Source: Anseranas semipalmata (taxonomy: Eukaryota > Chordata > Aves > Anseriformes > Anseranatidae). From it: a stretch of 64,000 bases of DNA. The stretch is taken from contig VXAA01004024.1 in the NCBI GenBank assembly GCA_013399115.1, forward strand, positions 175,710 to 239,709, in the 5' to 3' direction. The translations under genes and the position numbers were made by a program. The notes below the pieces were generated by a model. The model was not told where the DNA came from and did no database searches. It saw only the letters and a program-made list of their open reading frames with translations. Of this stretch, positions 37,901 through 50,890 are shown one piece after another; the stretch's first letter is position 1; each line of letters opens with the position of its first letter.

Positions 37901-38720
37901 GCTTAAACCACAGCTGTCAAAATTTGTTTATATTTGATGATTTCTGATCTCTCATCCCTTACATTAGAGACAGGTAGAGATCAGGCACCAAATTGTCTCT
38001 GTTAAAAACAAACAAACAGACAAACAAACAATGCAAAATAAGAGGTAGCTTGGTCACAAATTTACTCGCTCCAGCAATACACTTGTCTTCTCCCGAGCTG
38101 AAAAAATGACTTCTCCTGGCCTGTTACTCTGCTACTTTATGAGCATTCAAATTACTTAGACACCAAGACAGGGAAGACCTGGTGAAAGAAGATACAAAGA
38201 CAAAAAATAACACTGATGAATCTTGCATGGTTGAAAGTTTTCCTCTGCTAACCAGCAAGGAAATATAACAGCAAAGGGGAACAAACAAATATTTTGAGTG
38301 TATATTTGAAACACTTGAAAATGTAACCTGGAAGTGACTGTCCGTTAAGACATCCAAACAATTCTCCAATCAATCAAGTTTGTAATACTGCTTCATCTTG
38401 CCTCCTATAAAATTCACAGGAGAATTGCGCTCACATATACACACAGTGTTTGCAGCAATATCAATAAATTACAATCTCCACTGAAGCTCCATATTTTATT
38501 CCAATCCCATGAACAAATACAATATTAATCACTACTTCGAAACAAAGTCACTACTCAACTCAAAATGGATACAATCTCCCACTCCAACACTCGCATCGTT
38601 CTGCAATACTACACAGCTCACACATCTCTAAACAATAAATGAACTCAGCCACATTCATAAAACATTCCAAAAACACCGCTGACAACTTGCGTATTCAGAA
38701 ATAGCAGAATCACCAGTTTG
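34930..38720. other. No gene seen; single-copy DNA
   Basis: Frames up to about 98 codons (36228-36518 minus; 36456-36752 plus) overlap one another. A plus donor (atacag|gtaaga) near 36341 is strong but no acceptor pairs with it convincingly. An AAAC microsatellite is at 38004-38032. Around 35860-35960 the sequence is rich in CAG triplets without being a clean repeat. Confidence 0.5.
38004..38032. repeat. (AAAC)n microsatellite
   Basis: About six AAAC units with one interruption (acag). Confidence 0.85.
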
Positions 38721-38727
38721 ATGACTC

Positions 38728-39435
38728 TTGGAACTTGCTTGGAAGTTTTATGAAATATTTTCATATATGCACATGTGCACACACAAGTTTCCTGAGCTAT
38801 GTAGCATACTAACAGCATATGCGCAACAGCAGATCCGCATCACCAGGGTGCCACTTCCCTGCTACGTGCTACACACACACACAGAACTGCCAGAACAACT
38901 TCAGGTGCAAATAGCACCCATACATAATGCAGAAAATATTGAAGCCAAAAATCCGACCGCCAGCAGCATGCTCTCCCTTCTCCTCCTTCCCCCACAACGT
39001 TATCTCAAGAAGTTAATTCCCTGCTCCTCTCTGCCCTACGGAAGGCACCCAGGTACTCTGCACGGTACGACAGAACACAATCCTAGCACCGTTGCTCCCT
39101 TTTTAGCTTTGTTACAAGAACAAGATTTGGGGAAGTTTAGAAATGCAAAAGTTTCCTTCTCGCACTGTAAGAGCACATATTACCTGCAGCTGATCTCCAT
39201 GAGATTAAAATGCAAAACAGACTTTTTAAAAAAGAAAACTGCATTAGTAAAATCTTCTGGTTTTGAGTTCTCCAATCAGAAACAATTTATTAAGAAGACA
39301 TACTTCTATTTAAAAAAAATAAATAAAAATCCACTTTTCTTCCTAGATGTACTGCTGCAATTCTCTAAGCATATTCTTAAAAGACATACAAAGGTTCAAA
39401 GAGCAGTTAGAAAGAAAGCTATTTCACTCCACTAA
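38728..39435 (+). other. Longest open frame in the window (222 codons from ATG 38767); probably not a gene
   Basis: The frame is open for 235 codons, but the first codon is TTG; the first ATG is at 38767. Composition drifts from a mixed N-terminal part with a TH dipeptide repeat (from a CA microsatellite near 38870) and a short leucine run, to a lysine-rich C-terminal third from A-rich DNA. No signal peptide, domain, Kozak context or splice sites support it, and no family is recognised. A run this long is somewhat unlikely by chance in AT-rich DNA, so I record it, but the compositional drift argues against coding. Confidence 0.15.
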
Positions 39436-39907
39436 TTTGCATTGAGTTTTATGGTTCCTATCTTCCCTCCTAAATGGAAAACTAACTGTAATAAAACATC
39501 AAGCCCAATTAGAAACAGCCACTATACACAACTATTTACTTGAATGATTTCCTTTAGACTATGTTTAGTTGTTTTCACGGAATCCTTTAATGGGTGGGCC
39601 AAATATTGTCATCTTTAGAAAAACTTCCTCCAGCTTCACACCTCATTCACCAAATGCTTCACTGAATTCACATCTTGATACATTTAAAAAATAAATCTTT
39701 CAAACGTGAGTCACTTTAGTGAAACGCTGGAAAACCACTGTTGCAGCCTGAGTTTTGTACACAGGACACACACATTGTGATTGTTTTTCCAGGTTACAGT
39801 ATTAGCTTTCACACCAGAAAGCCGGAGTTTGGCACGTATTTGAATGTTAATTATTAAGACAGTGATCAAGCGCAATACAAGACTTCCAGAGCCAGAGCTC
39901 TAGAAAA

Positions 39908-40245
39908 TCAGATTTTCCGATTTTCCCAAGCTCCCACCAGTATCCCCTCTGCCAAATTCCTGAAGCCTAGCTTCCTTTTGGGCTGTAATCTATGCTCCGT
40001 TCCTCTCCAATCTGACAAAATCCTGACCGACTTCTCTGGGCACCGGAAGAAGTTGGGGAGCAAAGCGCACACGATGTAGACGACGGGCAAGAGACATACA
40101 GAAATCTTTATTTTCTTCACGTCTGTGGACATCCGGGGACAGCTGTCACCCCGTTCCTGGCGCATCCAGGTGGTATTTTCCGCCACGAACTCGCTGCCTG
40201 GGAAGGCGAGCGGGGCAGCACGACCAGCGGGCAGACCACTCTCAC
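39908..40245 (-). other. Unidentified minus-strand frame with a hydrophobic segment
   Basis: In a CpG-richer patch (39.95-40.5 kb) a minus frame of about 115 codons is open; it has a GTG but no ATG at its start. Internal ATGs are at residues about 31 and 42. The upstream half uses GC-ending codons. Residues about 50-69 form a plausible membrane segment (ISVCLLPVVYIVCALLPNFF), followed by basic residues; an NTT sequon precedes it. Upstream, ctgg|gtgaga is a possible donor. No family recognised and no neighbouring exon seen. Coding is possible but unproven. Confidence 0.25.
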
Positions 40246-40259
40246 CCAGCTTCACCCAG

Positions 40260-43180
40260 GAGCAATCCCAGCCCAGCCTTTAGGCCTCCTGCTCCGGCTT
40301 TAACCTACAGCTGTCCCTACCTCCCCAGCCTCGCCTCCTGGCAGAGGGGGCCCGGGGCCCCCTACGCCCCAGCCCGGCTTTGACAGCGGCACAAGCACCC
40401 CTCTCGCAGCAAAACTCCTGCGGTGACAGTCACGGCCAAGGAGCGGCCACCAGGGTGGATGGGAGATGAGCATCACCCAGCCTTCAGCTGCTCTTTTGTT
40501 TCACCAGCCGCCACCTCCTCCCGGTGATCATAAACCAACTGAACTCCAGGTGCTCCCGCTAAGCCATTAATTAGCCTTGGCTAATAGCAAGCTGGCTTTA
40601 AAAACAACACATCATTTCATCTTCAGTAATAAATGTTGCTTACGGTTTCACGCACCAGCATGAAAAAAAGCATGCATTTGCTTTAATACCTGTCACGATA
40701 ATGTCCACTCGCATCCACAGACCTGATACCAAATCCTGACTTGGGTACTGATGGCCATCACCCATTCTTCTCCAGCTACGAGTTTCTCTGTGTTTCACCA
40801 GCATACGATCTAAAACTCAATGAGTCATTTTTCTCATTCAATCAAAAAAGTATGCATTTTCTTTTCTGGTCTGTGGTTTTCTCCCCAGTGTTTGTGTGGG
40901 AATCTAAAGTTAAAAAAAGTTTCTATTATGCAACATGTAACATTACTATAAAAACACAAACCAGATTACCAACACTCAAAACTAACATTTTATTTCAAAC
41001 ATGCAAAAAAGTCCCCCCAAACTTTTTTTTTTTAAAAAACACTTCTAGGTTCAGCCATCAAAAGTCAATGCACTATGAAAAATACTAACTGATGCACACC
41101 TAAATACAGCAAACCTCTTCATCAAGGAAAATCATACAGGTTTCTTGCATTCAAGTCTAAAACCCATCTGTGGGACACCACAGACAAGGAGGGGTGGGGT
41201 TCCTCCTGCCACTCCAGTATGAACACAAGGAACACAGATACCAGTCTGCATGTTAGCTACCTGCCTGTGCAAATTTAGCACAGTAGCAGCATCCATATGT
41301 TGGCCTTTCCCTAATTCACAAGTTTTTTTTTGTTTGTTTCAATTTGCAGGAAGAAAAATCACTGGTTTAAGCCAGGCCTCCTGTTACCAAAGGATGTAGT
41401 GCTTTACAGATCCAAACTACGTCCCTGCTCTACACAGGAAAGCAACACACACTACAGTTGTTAGAGTAAAATACTGGCTTGCCAGTGACAAACTCTTACA
41501 TTCCTGCATCTGTCCTGCACTCCTGAAGTTCAGTGCAGGTTAACAATAATGACGATTCACCTGAAATCCCCACACTGCGAAACACAGCAGCCACAGAGGT
41601 TACGCACTGCCGCTTTCGCTATCTGTGCATTTTAACCCGTCACAGCAAGGTACGATAGCCCACAGGAGATGGGAAAGCTTCTGGCTGCTGTGGTTAAGCT
41701 CGAGGGGAGCCACCCTGCCTCAGTGCCCGGGTGCTCCTCAGACCCGCTGGTGCAGCACAGGAGAAGGCCGGGGGCGCGGGCAGCGGCCTGCTGTGGTGCT
41801 GAAGGGAACCGAGAAATGGAAGAGGCTGCTACAACAAGCTGCTTGGAGAAGTTCAGCGCCTTCCCCACTGCTCAGTTTGTTGTCAAAACAATCCCACTAT
41901 TACAACCTGATCTCCTGACTTGGGTGTAGGTGCAGGCTGTGAACTTGACTATGTCACTTGTAGACCACTGCAGTGTACAAACCACACGGACATCACAGTT
42001 TCCTGTCTATGGACGCTTATCAAAATCTTCAGCACACTAAATGCTGTAGTGATTTTTTATTTTTTTTTTAATCTTACTTCTTCCTCCCACCAGTCTCCTA
42101 CAGAAAATGCTATACACAGCCTTGAAGGATTACACTGGTGTAGGAGCACAAGGCCTGGCCCAGCAACTGGAGCACTAACTAGTTAGTCACCACATTTACA
42201 GTTTCTTGTCACATGGACATACCTGACTTCCTTCAAGTCACTATAAGACCAGCTTGATCTGTTTAAGCAAATGGTAACAACACCTCCTAGACACTACACT
42301 GATTGGCACTCCATGGATAGCTGAGATAAATGCAGGTAGCTTGGCCACACTGTTGACTTACTTCTGTATTTCACATGCTTTCGTAAGGACTTTCGTTTCC
42401 AGCTATGGCTTCTTTATGAAAAGGTGGAAGAGCAGGGTGAAAATCCTACCCTTAGCGCCAGAGGAAATACACTGGTCCTCCCTTGCCTCCTCCTCTCCTG
42501 TAAAACCCAGAAACAGGTCCTCTGATCAACAGCTTACCCCCAGCAAGTTTGCTCTTTCAACAACCACAACAAATCTTAATATCAAAATAAATACCAAGTT
42601 AATTGAATAATAATTTCCCAAGAGAAAGTACTGTTTTCAACACCCAGTGCTATAAAAGAAATCCATAAACAGGATTTGCAACCTGCCAGTGTAGGAAAAG
42701 CTATTAATGCAGCCTAACCAGATTTTGCATCTTAAAGGGACGTCCACGACTTGCCCTCCTTGCATATGGCACCAACCATCAGGGACTGGCCCCGACAACT
42801 CCAGGTGGCTTCAGCAGCCCTATGCTCCTAGACACTGAAACCTGCTTTAAACTAACTAAGCCAGTACAGGGAGCACCAGCTGCAGCATCCCAGCACTCTG
42901 CGTGAGCTAATTTACCCTTACTCACTACAAGTTAAATTAGCAGGCGCAGAGCTCCATGCTATCACTGCCAAACCACTTCTGATGCTTGTTCTACCTTATT
43001 TAAAGCACACTCAGGTAACTATAAAACACAGCAGTCTGCAATGTAGACATACCCTTGGGGGTTGACATTATGCCAGGTTGGACTTGAAAATGCTACATTT
43101 GAAGAAGGTGCTTCGAAAAAGTTGGTAGTAAAGAATCTTTTGACTTTTTGAGAAGACCCTGGGTACTGCACGGCCAAATC
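40260..43180. other. No gene seen; GC-richer patches at 40.3-40.5 and 41.6-41.9 kb
   Basis: The 40260-40520 part continues the CpG-richer patch. At 41620-41930 three frames overlap on both strands, as GC-rich DNA allows. At 42840-43070 the sequence ends in 'tgcaatgtagacatacccttgg', which resembles wording in old sauropsid interspersed repeats, but I cannot name the family. The rest is AT-rich. Confidence 0.45.
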
Positions 43181-43188
43181 CCTAAATC

Positions 43189-43614
43189 TTAAAATCCCTC
43201 AAATCCGACTGCAAAACACACTTGGGAGAGATAGAGAAAACTCTTAGCCTTGTTAATAAAGAGGCAGTATAATTTCCCTGTTTGTCTGGCTGGACTCCTT
43301 AGTTGTGCTGGGCAGTTAACATAGGCCAGTGATACCCTGCATTCCCAAGGCGTCCATGGAGAAGAAAAAGCACTCAGCACCTCGGTAGGGGATCCAGTGG
43401 ATGAGATGACTTCAATTGTCCCTGAATTAACTAAAATCAACAGAATAGTTGAGACATTAAAGACAGTTTGGCAGATATGGAAGGCAGACCCCAGGCTTCC
43501 TGGAAGGATATATTTACACTGGAGATGCACATGTCCTGTGTAATCCTCTCCACCTCTCACCTCTACTTCCCCTAGTAATATTGTGATTAACTGAGAGTTA
43601 CACAGCAACAGCAA
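43189..43614 (-). other. Unidentified 141-codon minus frame
   Basis: A 141-codon minus frame with a hydrophobic start (MLLLCNSQLITILLGEVEV) and a minus donor (tagag|gtgaga) at about 43562, near its beginning. No acceptor or domain is recognised and cysteines are scattered. It may be part of an old, unrecognised repeat. Chance is a fair explanation. Confidence 0.2.
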
Positions 43615-43698
43615 TCAATTGCTAAACTATTCTGTAATCTTTACCAGGCCACCCAGTTTATCGTAATAATTTTGAGTATACCACCAAGCAGAAACCTC

Positions 43699-43736
43699 CT
43701 GTGATTTTTTTTTTTTTTTTTTTTTTTAAATCACAG
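43699..43736. repeat. Inverted repeat around a T23 run
   Basis: ctgtgattt at 43699-43707 and its exact complement aaatcacag at 43728-43736 flank the T-run (43705-43727). It can fold as a 9-bp hairpin with a T loop. Confidence 0.85.
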
Positions 43737-43739
43737 CTG

Positions 43740-46700
43740 AGAAACACCACTCAGTATCTACTGTTCTCTAGGAAGCTACCATTCTGGCCACTAAAACACA
43801 GTGCTATGCACTCTGGAGCCTTTTTCTGTACTGACGCTGATCAAATTAAAGTTGCTCTTTCAGACCCTGGTATTGCCACAATCACTGACTTTTTATGACT
43901 AAAGAACAGTAAGGCTCAAACTTCACCTTGCTGTAGAACTCTGAACATGCAGTGGTAGCACATGCTCTGCAAGCCCATCAAGGTCCACACGGTTGTGGTA
44001 CACAGGAACAACATTTTAAAACCTCTTTGAACACCAACACCTTGATCTCTTATTTTAAAGCTTAAAAGTAATTTCTTCCATCATATGCACATACAGGTAT
44101 GTGTTTTTTCCCCCCCCCCGAGTATTACAAGTCAGCACAAGCAATCTGTCACTTCTCACTGAGTTGTTATGAGAACGAAGCATCTCACTTGCATGACTTG
44201 AAAACTTCAGAAAGCACTAATGACAAATATAGCTAAGTTTGTTTCAATAAGCAATAACTGCTTAATAATTCACAGCTGATAGTCATTCCACCTAAGTTCT
44301 AACAGCAAATCAGTCCAATCCTACTGGCATGTAACGGTTTAAATCATATGCCTTTTCAAGTGCGTATCACAGATTTCAGTAGTATGTTCATCAAATGCTA
44401 AATATTCGCTTAATTATTTACTTTCCTAATCATTATTTTAAGATGTTTATGTAAGAACTAAAATTCTTTTCAAACTAAAAGGCAGGTGAAAAGCACAGCC
44501 AGAGATCACAAAATTTTTACTTCATAAGAATAGATACCTGAATGCATCCACTAAAATTATTCTGGTCTGTCCTAACAGGAAATAATTTTCTACAGTTCAT
44601 GCATTCCTGCAAATAGGGGCATCAAAAAAATGCTTCTGAAGCTCCTGTATTTTGGCGAGATAATGGTATATGCTACTGCTCTACTCTTCTATCATAGTTG
44701 CTAAGAACGTTTACCTCTACATCTTCGCCTGCGTCCCCCTGTCAGTAAAGCAAGGTGTAGGTATTTTACTGGCCACTTTTACTACATCTTAATGCAAAAA
44801 GTCTGTAAGACACTCCAGGATTGATTTTAAAAGTTTTTAATTTAAGTTGTTTCCAACACTGATAAGAAAAAAAAAAACCACACAATTTCATAGACAGGCA
44901 CAGAAGAATTTTCACTCAATTCACCTCAGGTGACTATTCCAGATATATCCATCACAAACGCTTGGATTTTTTCTTCCCCTACAGCACAGCAACAAGAAAT
45001 TGACTGGAAAAGAAGAAACTGAAATTTCATATAAGAGTTGAACTACTTCTACTCATAATGTCTGTCTAATGGTTAAGAAAACTATCTATTCTCATTTTTG
45101 CCTTAGCCCTTATAAACAGGGTTGTCCAAATTCCCAAAGGTACTTGGCCAATACACAAAAATTGTCCTTTTGTTCAAAAAAATTAAAATGGACATTTGTA
45201 GATTTAAATAAAATAAAACCTCTAACACAAATCAAGAGATTCACAAAACCAGTCTGCTGTGGTCCACTGAATCAGGGCAAATCGCTTCATCTTAACTGTT
45301 TTGTTCACTGTTACTTCTGCCAACTAAAAACATGGAAGTCCACAGGTATCTTCTAAGGCAGGCCAGAGAGATCATACAACAATGAGAGACCTGGAACTCA
45401 AAATGCAAGGTTAAGCAAGCTTGAGTACAGAACCACAGGGCTCTCAAATCACATCTTTGATGAGACATACTTGACTAACTCCTTTCTTCTGTGGTGTTTC
45501 TCACATCCTGATCACAGAAATGTTTTAACTGAGAGCAGACCATCAGCAGGTAAATGGAAACAAAAGCAAGAAAAGGTGAAACAAGAACTCTAGTGGATTG
45601 GGGCAGTGGGAAGAGAGTGAATCAATCCCCTGCGTTTCATCCTTACGCACTATATACTCGCCTACGGTCTCGCTAATTAGGATGAGCTATTTTCATGACT
45701 TCCAATAATCCCCACACTTGGATATTTCCAATGCTGGCTTGATTCTTCAGAGGTTTCCAATGAAAAACATGTCCACGGCCTCATTAAAGCAGCAGAGAAT
45801 TCCTTCATTCGCGCAGTCCCGCAGCCCCAGCTGCTGTGTCTGTCCTCGTGATCAGCATTCCCACGATGTCAAGGTGAGTTTGCACGTTGGAGATGATCAC
45901 TGCCAATTTGTTAAACTGTCAGCCTCGCACGCCAGCTTGTTGCTGCAGGGCTTCAAGCCCACTCTCCATTCACAGCAAAGATGCACGTTACAAGCAAAGA
46001 AGTAGCACCTAGTGAAAATGAAGGTCCTTTTTGTAGACATAGTAAGAATGAACTTTTTTTTTTTTTTTTGAAGTAACATTCTTGAGGATAGAATCTCATC
46101 CATTTGTCTAAATTATTCAGAAGTGCAAGGTGGGCTTCTGAAGTTTGGTCTAACTTGCTTATGATCCAAGTGCATGCAACTGGCGAAATCAATTCATTAC
46201 CTTTACTTTCCTTCAGACCAGCTCTCTTCTTCAGCTCTAGTGCAGAACAGTTAGCTCCTGCCACCTTGTGGGACTCCATGGATTTCACTGAAAGCCTGTT
46301 TCAGCAGCAAGTCAGTCAGTGAAAACAAATAAACATTTAGGAATTACTTTCCCTGAGTTTCACCATGGTGAATGTTAAAGCGAGAGAGAAATATTTATGG
46401 GGAGGGTATGCTATTTTGAATGTTTTCTGGTTCATTATTCCTAGCATTGTTTATATAGTTGAACTGCTGGATCTAGTAATCTTATGGAGGGTGTTTTAAA
46501 TATTTAAATATCTGTCAAGAATCCTAAGTTTTGGATAGGCTCTTTGCTGATGCATCCAAGTTTAAAAAAACACTACGATCAAATACTTGTCACCAGCAGT
46601 AATTTCACATATTTGAAATAGATTCCACATAGAAATAATAGGAATTTAGACTGAAAAGTCCTTGTAGTCAGGTGCAATTTTGAAACACAGTAATAATCTT

Positions 46701-49700
46701 ATAATCTTATATAGTCTTATAACGAATTATGTATTTGCTTAACTTTTAATATGGCAACAACACATGTCCAGTTCTCCCAAAAGATACAATTCCATGTGAT
46801 CACTTTTTAACTGCAACTTGACCTGCTATTTAATGTTTTTCCCCCTTGTCATCCCCCTCCATCCCCTTCCATAGGCGGGGGACTCAATGAACTACTACAG
46901 TTCTCCAAAGAAGAATGAACTGGAATGGGAGAACTTTTTCAATGCAGGAACAAGCAGGTGAAGATCCCTGGATCTCCATCCTCACTTCTTACACCTCATC
47001 TGCTGCCACTCAGACAGGTAACCTGTCACACCTACTTAGTGGAGGTGCAAAAGACAACAGCAGCTGCAAAGAACAGAGCAAAAGCGAGGTTCTCTATTTA
47101 AGCAAAACATCTGCAACTCCAGATCTCAGAAATTAAAATGCACAGAGAAGCACAGCTGATGTGAATCCATGACCCCAATCAACAACCTCAATGAACCTGC
47201 TCCTTTTTATTCTCAGAGCTAAGTGATTTGTCACAGATGTATAGAAATGCAAGAACAGTTGAGGAGCGCTTTCCCCACCCTCATCCCCCCCAGATACCTT
47301 CACTGAACTGGTGGAGATTTACCATGCTGTGTATTTCATGCCTACCGTAGCAAACTGAACTCCTTGGGACTTCCTTCTAGTAAGGGAAAAAACTGCCAGG
47401 CTCAAAACAGGAACAGCTCTTTCCGACGTCATAAGCAAATTGTCTTTAGTAAAGGCCTCATTAGCTCATAAATAAACTGAACAATAATTACAGACCCACA
47501 GCCAAAGGAAATACAGCAGGAATGTCCCCTTTCATCCATAAGCAGAATGCATTTTTCTTAAAGAGTGAAACAATGACAGAATGTCAGGCAATAAACTAAG
47601 TTGGCACAGTATACCTGAGGGACAGAAATTGCGTGCTCTCAGATAAAAAGTTTTATGACCTCAGAAGCTTCCCTGGTAACTTTGTCAATGGGGTTGTCTC
47701 CGATAGCTTTGATATTCCTCCCCCTTTATCTCCTCCTATATACTTTTAAAGTCCTAGTAGCCAGACCATTAACTTACATGTCCAAGTTTGGAAGTGTCTG
47801 GGGAAACCTCTGACAACACCTGGGCTGAGGATCCCTCCCAGACCAAGTCATGCCTGTGCCCTGTGTTTGGACAGCACCAAGATGCTCCTCACAGTTGTCC
47901 TTCTGTATTCCACTCTCCGCTACAGGAAACCCAGACAGAAGAGAGCTCTGTGATAGATCAGGACTGCAGGACATACCCTGTGCACCCCAGAGGTGAGATA
48001 CAGCCAATACCTTGCCAGGACAGCCCACTATAGGTACCACTATACTCTCCCCTTGCTCCGAGTATTAGGAATACCAACATCTCCTTGTCAGGAGCTACTT
48101 GGTTCAGCCCCTTCCCTGCTCTGGAGTACCACGACATTGAACCAGTCTCGCTGTAACTGCAGACGGGTGTCTAAGGCACCTGCTGCCCTTGGCTACGGAA
48201 ACAAAGAAGTGGCATTCTCTAGCACCAGAATGGATCAGATCCAACACCCACTGCAAGTCTTTCAACACCACCACAAAACACTGGAGAAAAATACTGAGGC
48301 TCTACAAGAAACTTCACTTTGATGCAAATGAATGCTGGTGACTTGCCATATCCTCTCATCTCCATCTTATTGCAGAACATAGGACAACCAGAGAAATATT
48401 AGCAATGCAGTAGGAAGATCCCTACTTGCCTACACACTCAAAGCAATACCAGGGAGTTGAGCTACTACCTTATTCTACAGGATGGTTTGAAAACATTGGC
48501 AGCGTAGATACTTCTCATACCCTGACCAGAAGCCCTCTTCTTGGCAATGACAATAATAGCATTCACAAGCAGCAGCAGACTGAAAAGTTTCTGATTATTT
48601 TCAGCTCTCACTGCTGTCTGCAGGACTCTGAACATCAGCAGTGACAACTAACCAGCATTAGCTCTGCGTAAGCCTGTGAGATATCTAAGGAGCCAGAAGC
48701 AGCTGGTCCAGGTCAAGGAAGCATCACTGCATGGCTTCAGCCTGTTCCTATCTGAAATGCTAATCCACATCTGCCAGGGTAAGATTTGTTTTACTTTTTC
48801 TTGAAATATTTATTTTTCTGCAAAAACACAACACTTTTGCAAACTTTTGTTGAGGAAACTCTCCAAGCAGTTAAATAAGTTACTTTATTAATGTATAACT
48901 AGAAAAAGAAGTATTAAAAAAATCCTTACCATTGGGCCACTTACCACTTATTTTTATCAATACTCTTATTTATCTCCTTCTATTGTTAACTATTTAGCCT
49001 GACATTTTAAGGAGACGAGAGGAAAGTTCTGAATGTAATCATCTCTATTTCTTGAGAAGCATCTCCAAAAATCACTCAGGTTACAGAATTTACAGGCTTC
49101 TGTACGTAACAAGTCTTATCAGATTTCCAAGAGGAACCTTGCTGCTTCATAAACCAGAATCCACAATCAGATCCATCTTTACCAATTGTTTCGCTGATGC
49201 CAAGCCACAACAGCCTACCCAGAACTGTGCACATACTCCAGGATCTGTGCCAAAATGTCTTGGTGTAGGATCAGGTCCCTGTGCAATTAGCTGCATCTAA
49301 GGCTTCAATCCGGCAACTGCAGTAGCTTAGGGGACTACTATTACAGAGGCACTGCAGAACCAGGCCCTAAAATAACCAAGTACACAAAGATCTTTGTCTG
49401 CTCCACAAACGAAGAAGAATTCTTACATGCACACCTTACAACCAAAATAAATAAATAAAAAAGAGTTTTGTATTTGTGAAATAAAAATCATTTCTTTGGA
49501 AAGCAATCAGGACCAACAGTCTTCAGAACAATCTTCGTAAGATCAATAGGCTGTTTCCCCATATTTGTTTTTAAAGTTTTTTTTTTTTCTTGAAGATAAA
49601 TATTTTTACAATAGTAATTCTCTCATCTCCCTCAGAAGAAAACCCTGCATGACCCTTGTCTCACAGATAAACCCAGCAAAGGAAAAACTCAGTTCAAAAG

Positions 49701-50780
49701 ATTAAAGTTTGGGAGCAGCTAAAAAAAACGATTGTGCTGACTGTAACAGTAAAGCAAGGATGGGGAAGAACTTGCTTAGGCTCCACCAATTTTTACTGAT
49801 TATTTTCCTTCTATTATTTTATTTCACAGTATAGCACACAGACAGCTGCATTTGAAATCAGGTGAACAAGGTATTAAGAATTTTCTGTGAAACTGAGTTC
49901 TGGTATGCTCAAGTCTGAGTGTCAACTGGAAAAACAGAACACATTTAAAACCCTAGGCCGGCACAAAAGTCCACAGCTCTGAACAATACTAGCCTAAGAA
50001 AAGAAAGCACGAGATCCAATGATTCTCAGTCTAATCTGCTTTAAAAGACAGTCATTAGGTTTCCTTGTTACTGAACTGCTACTAAAAACCACGAGTTCAA
50101 ACCTGGGACTTGAACTACGAAGTCTCCTACAAAGCCCCACATGGCTGCAATGTTTACTTCCTTCCAAACCAGTTATGCCAACCTTTAGAGCAGGAAGCTC
50201 GGGAGGAACAGCTAGACTGAACATGCTGAAATATTTAAGTACAGATCAAGCCTGGCCTAATAAAGTCCTCTGAGCAGCAGGACATATTACGCGGGTACTA
50301 GGCATGAGCTAAATACATTTCTATCACCTCCACACATCTCAGACCACAGAGCATGCTCATACATCCCTGCAAAGTCACTTTCAAAGAAGTAGGAAGAATG
50401 GAGGACAATATTCATACAGCACTGAGTTAAGAAGAAACCCTGGGTTGGAAGAACAAAACACCAGATCCAAAGGCTCTCACCTACAAGGTCACATTTCTAT
50501 CACGCAGCGCGAGCTCTTGGATGTACAAGAACAGTTCTGAATACTGAAGTTGAATACTAGCAGATTTGGTAAGAGTTTGCAAATACTTAGCCAGCAAGCC
50601 TGAAATCTGACAGATGACACAATTCACTATCTTTTTTTTTTTTCCCACCTATCAGTACGGAAAAGTAATACTGTGTGCACATACAGGGCAGAGGTTTTAG
50701 TAACAAAGAGGTAGCTGGTGTTATAAATTTTACAGTGATGTAGAAAATTCCAGGAACTTCAGGAGTTCTGCCATCCCCTG
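43740..50780. other. No gene seen; long AT-rich stretch
   Basis: About 7 kb of AT-rich DNA with T/A runs (44867, 46054-46069, 49577). A perfect plus donor (caag|gtgagt) at about 45873 follows an acceptor-like 'tcccgcag', but the enclosed frames have no recognisable content. Overlapping frames at 47774-48322 are short. On the minus strand gtag|gtgaga near 50480 has an acceptor-like attcag, but every frame has a stop. Around 47205-47250 there is a faint MIR-like phrase (gagctaagtgatttgtcac). Confidence 0.5.
46054..46069. repeat. T16 run
   Basis: Plain homopolymer. Confidence 0.9.
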
Positions 50781-50799
50781 GTCTTACCTGAACATCCCT

Positions 50800-50890
50800 G
50801 GGTTTACTCTGCGATCTGTAAAATGGGGATGATAACTCTGGTTCTGAAGTGTTTGTAAAATGTAGTTAGCTGATGCCTGTAAAAGTACAC
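50800..50890 (+). mobile_element. MIR-like SINE fossil
   Basis: The string 'gatctgtaaaatggggatga' is the hallmark of the MIR core (…tcatctgtaaaatggggataa…), followed at the right distance by 'tgatgcctgtaaaagtac', corresponding to '…atgcatgtaaagcac'. Part of an ancient, heavily diverged element; the rest has decayed. Family assignment is from memory of the consensus. Confidence 0.65.

Noticed and set aside
45718..46005. Plus frame with a perfect donor (caag|gtgagt) near 45873
   Set aside because: The only acceptor-like site close by (tcccgcag) has a poor pyrimidine tract, and the frame continues through the donor without a domain.
50484..50545. Minus-strand splice-flanked segment with an open-looking stretch LYIQELALRDRNVTL
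   Set aside because: The frame ends in a TAG exactly at the donor, and the other frames contain stops.
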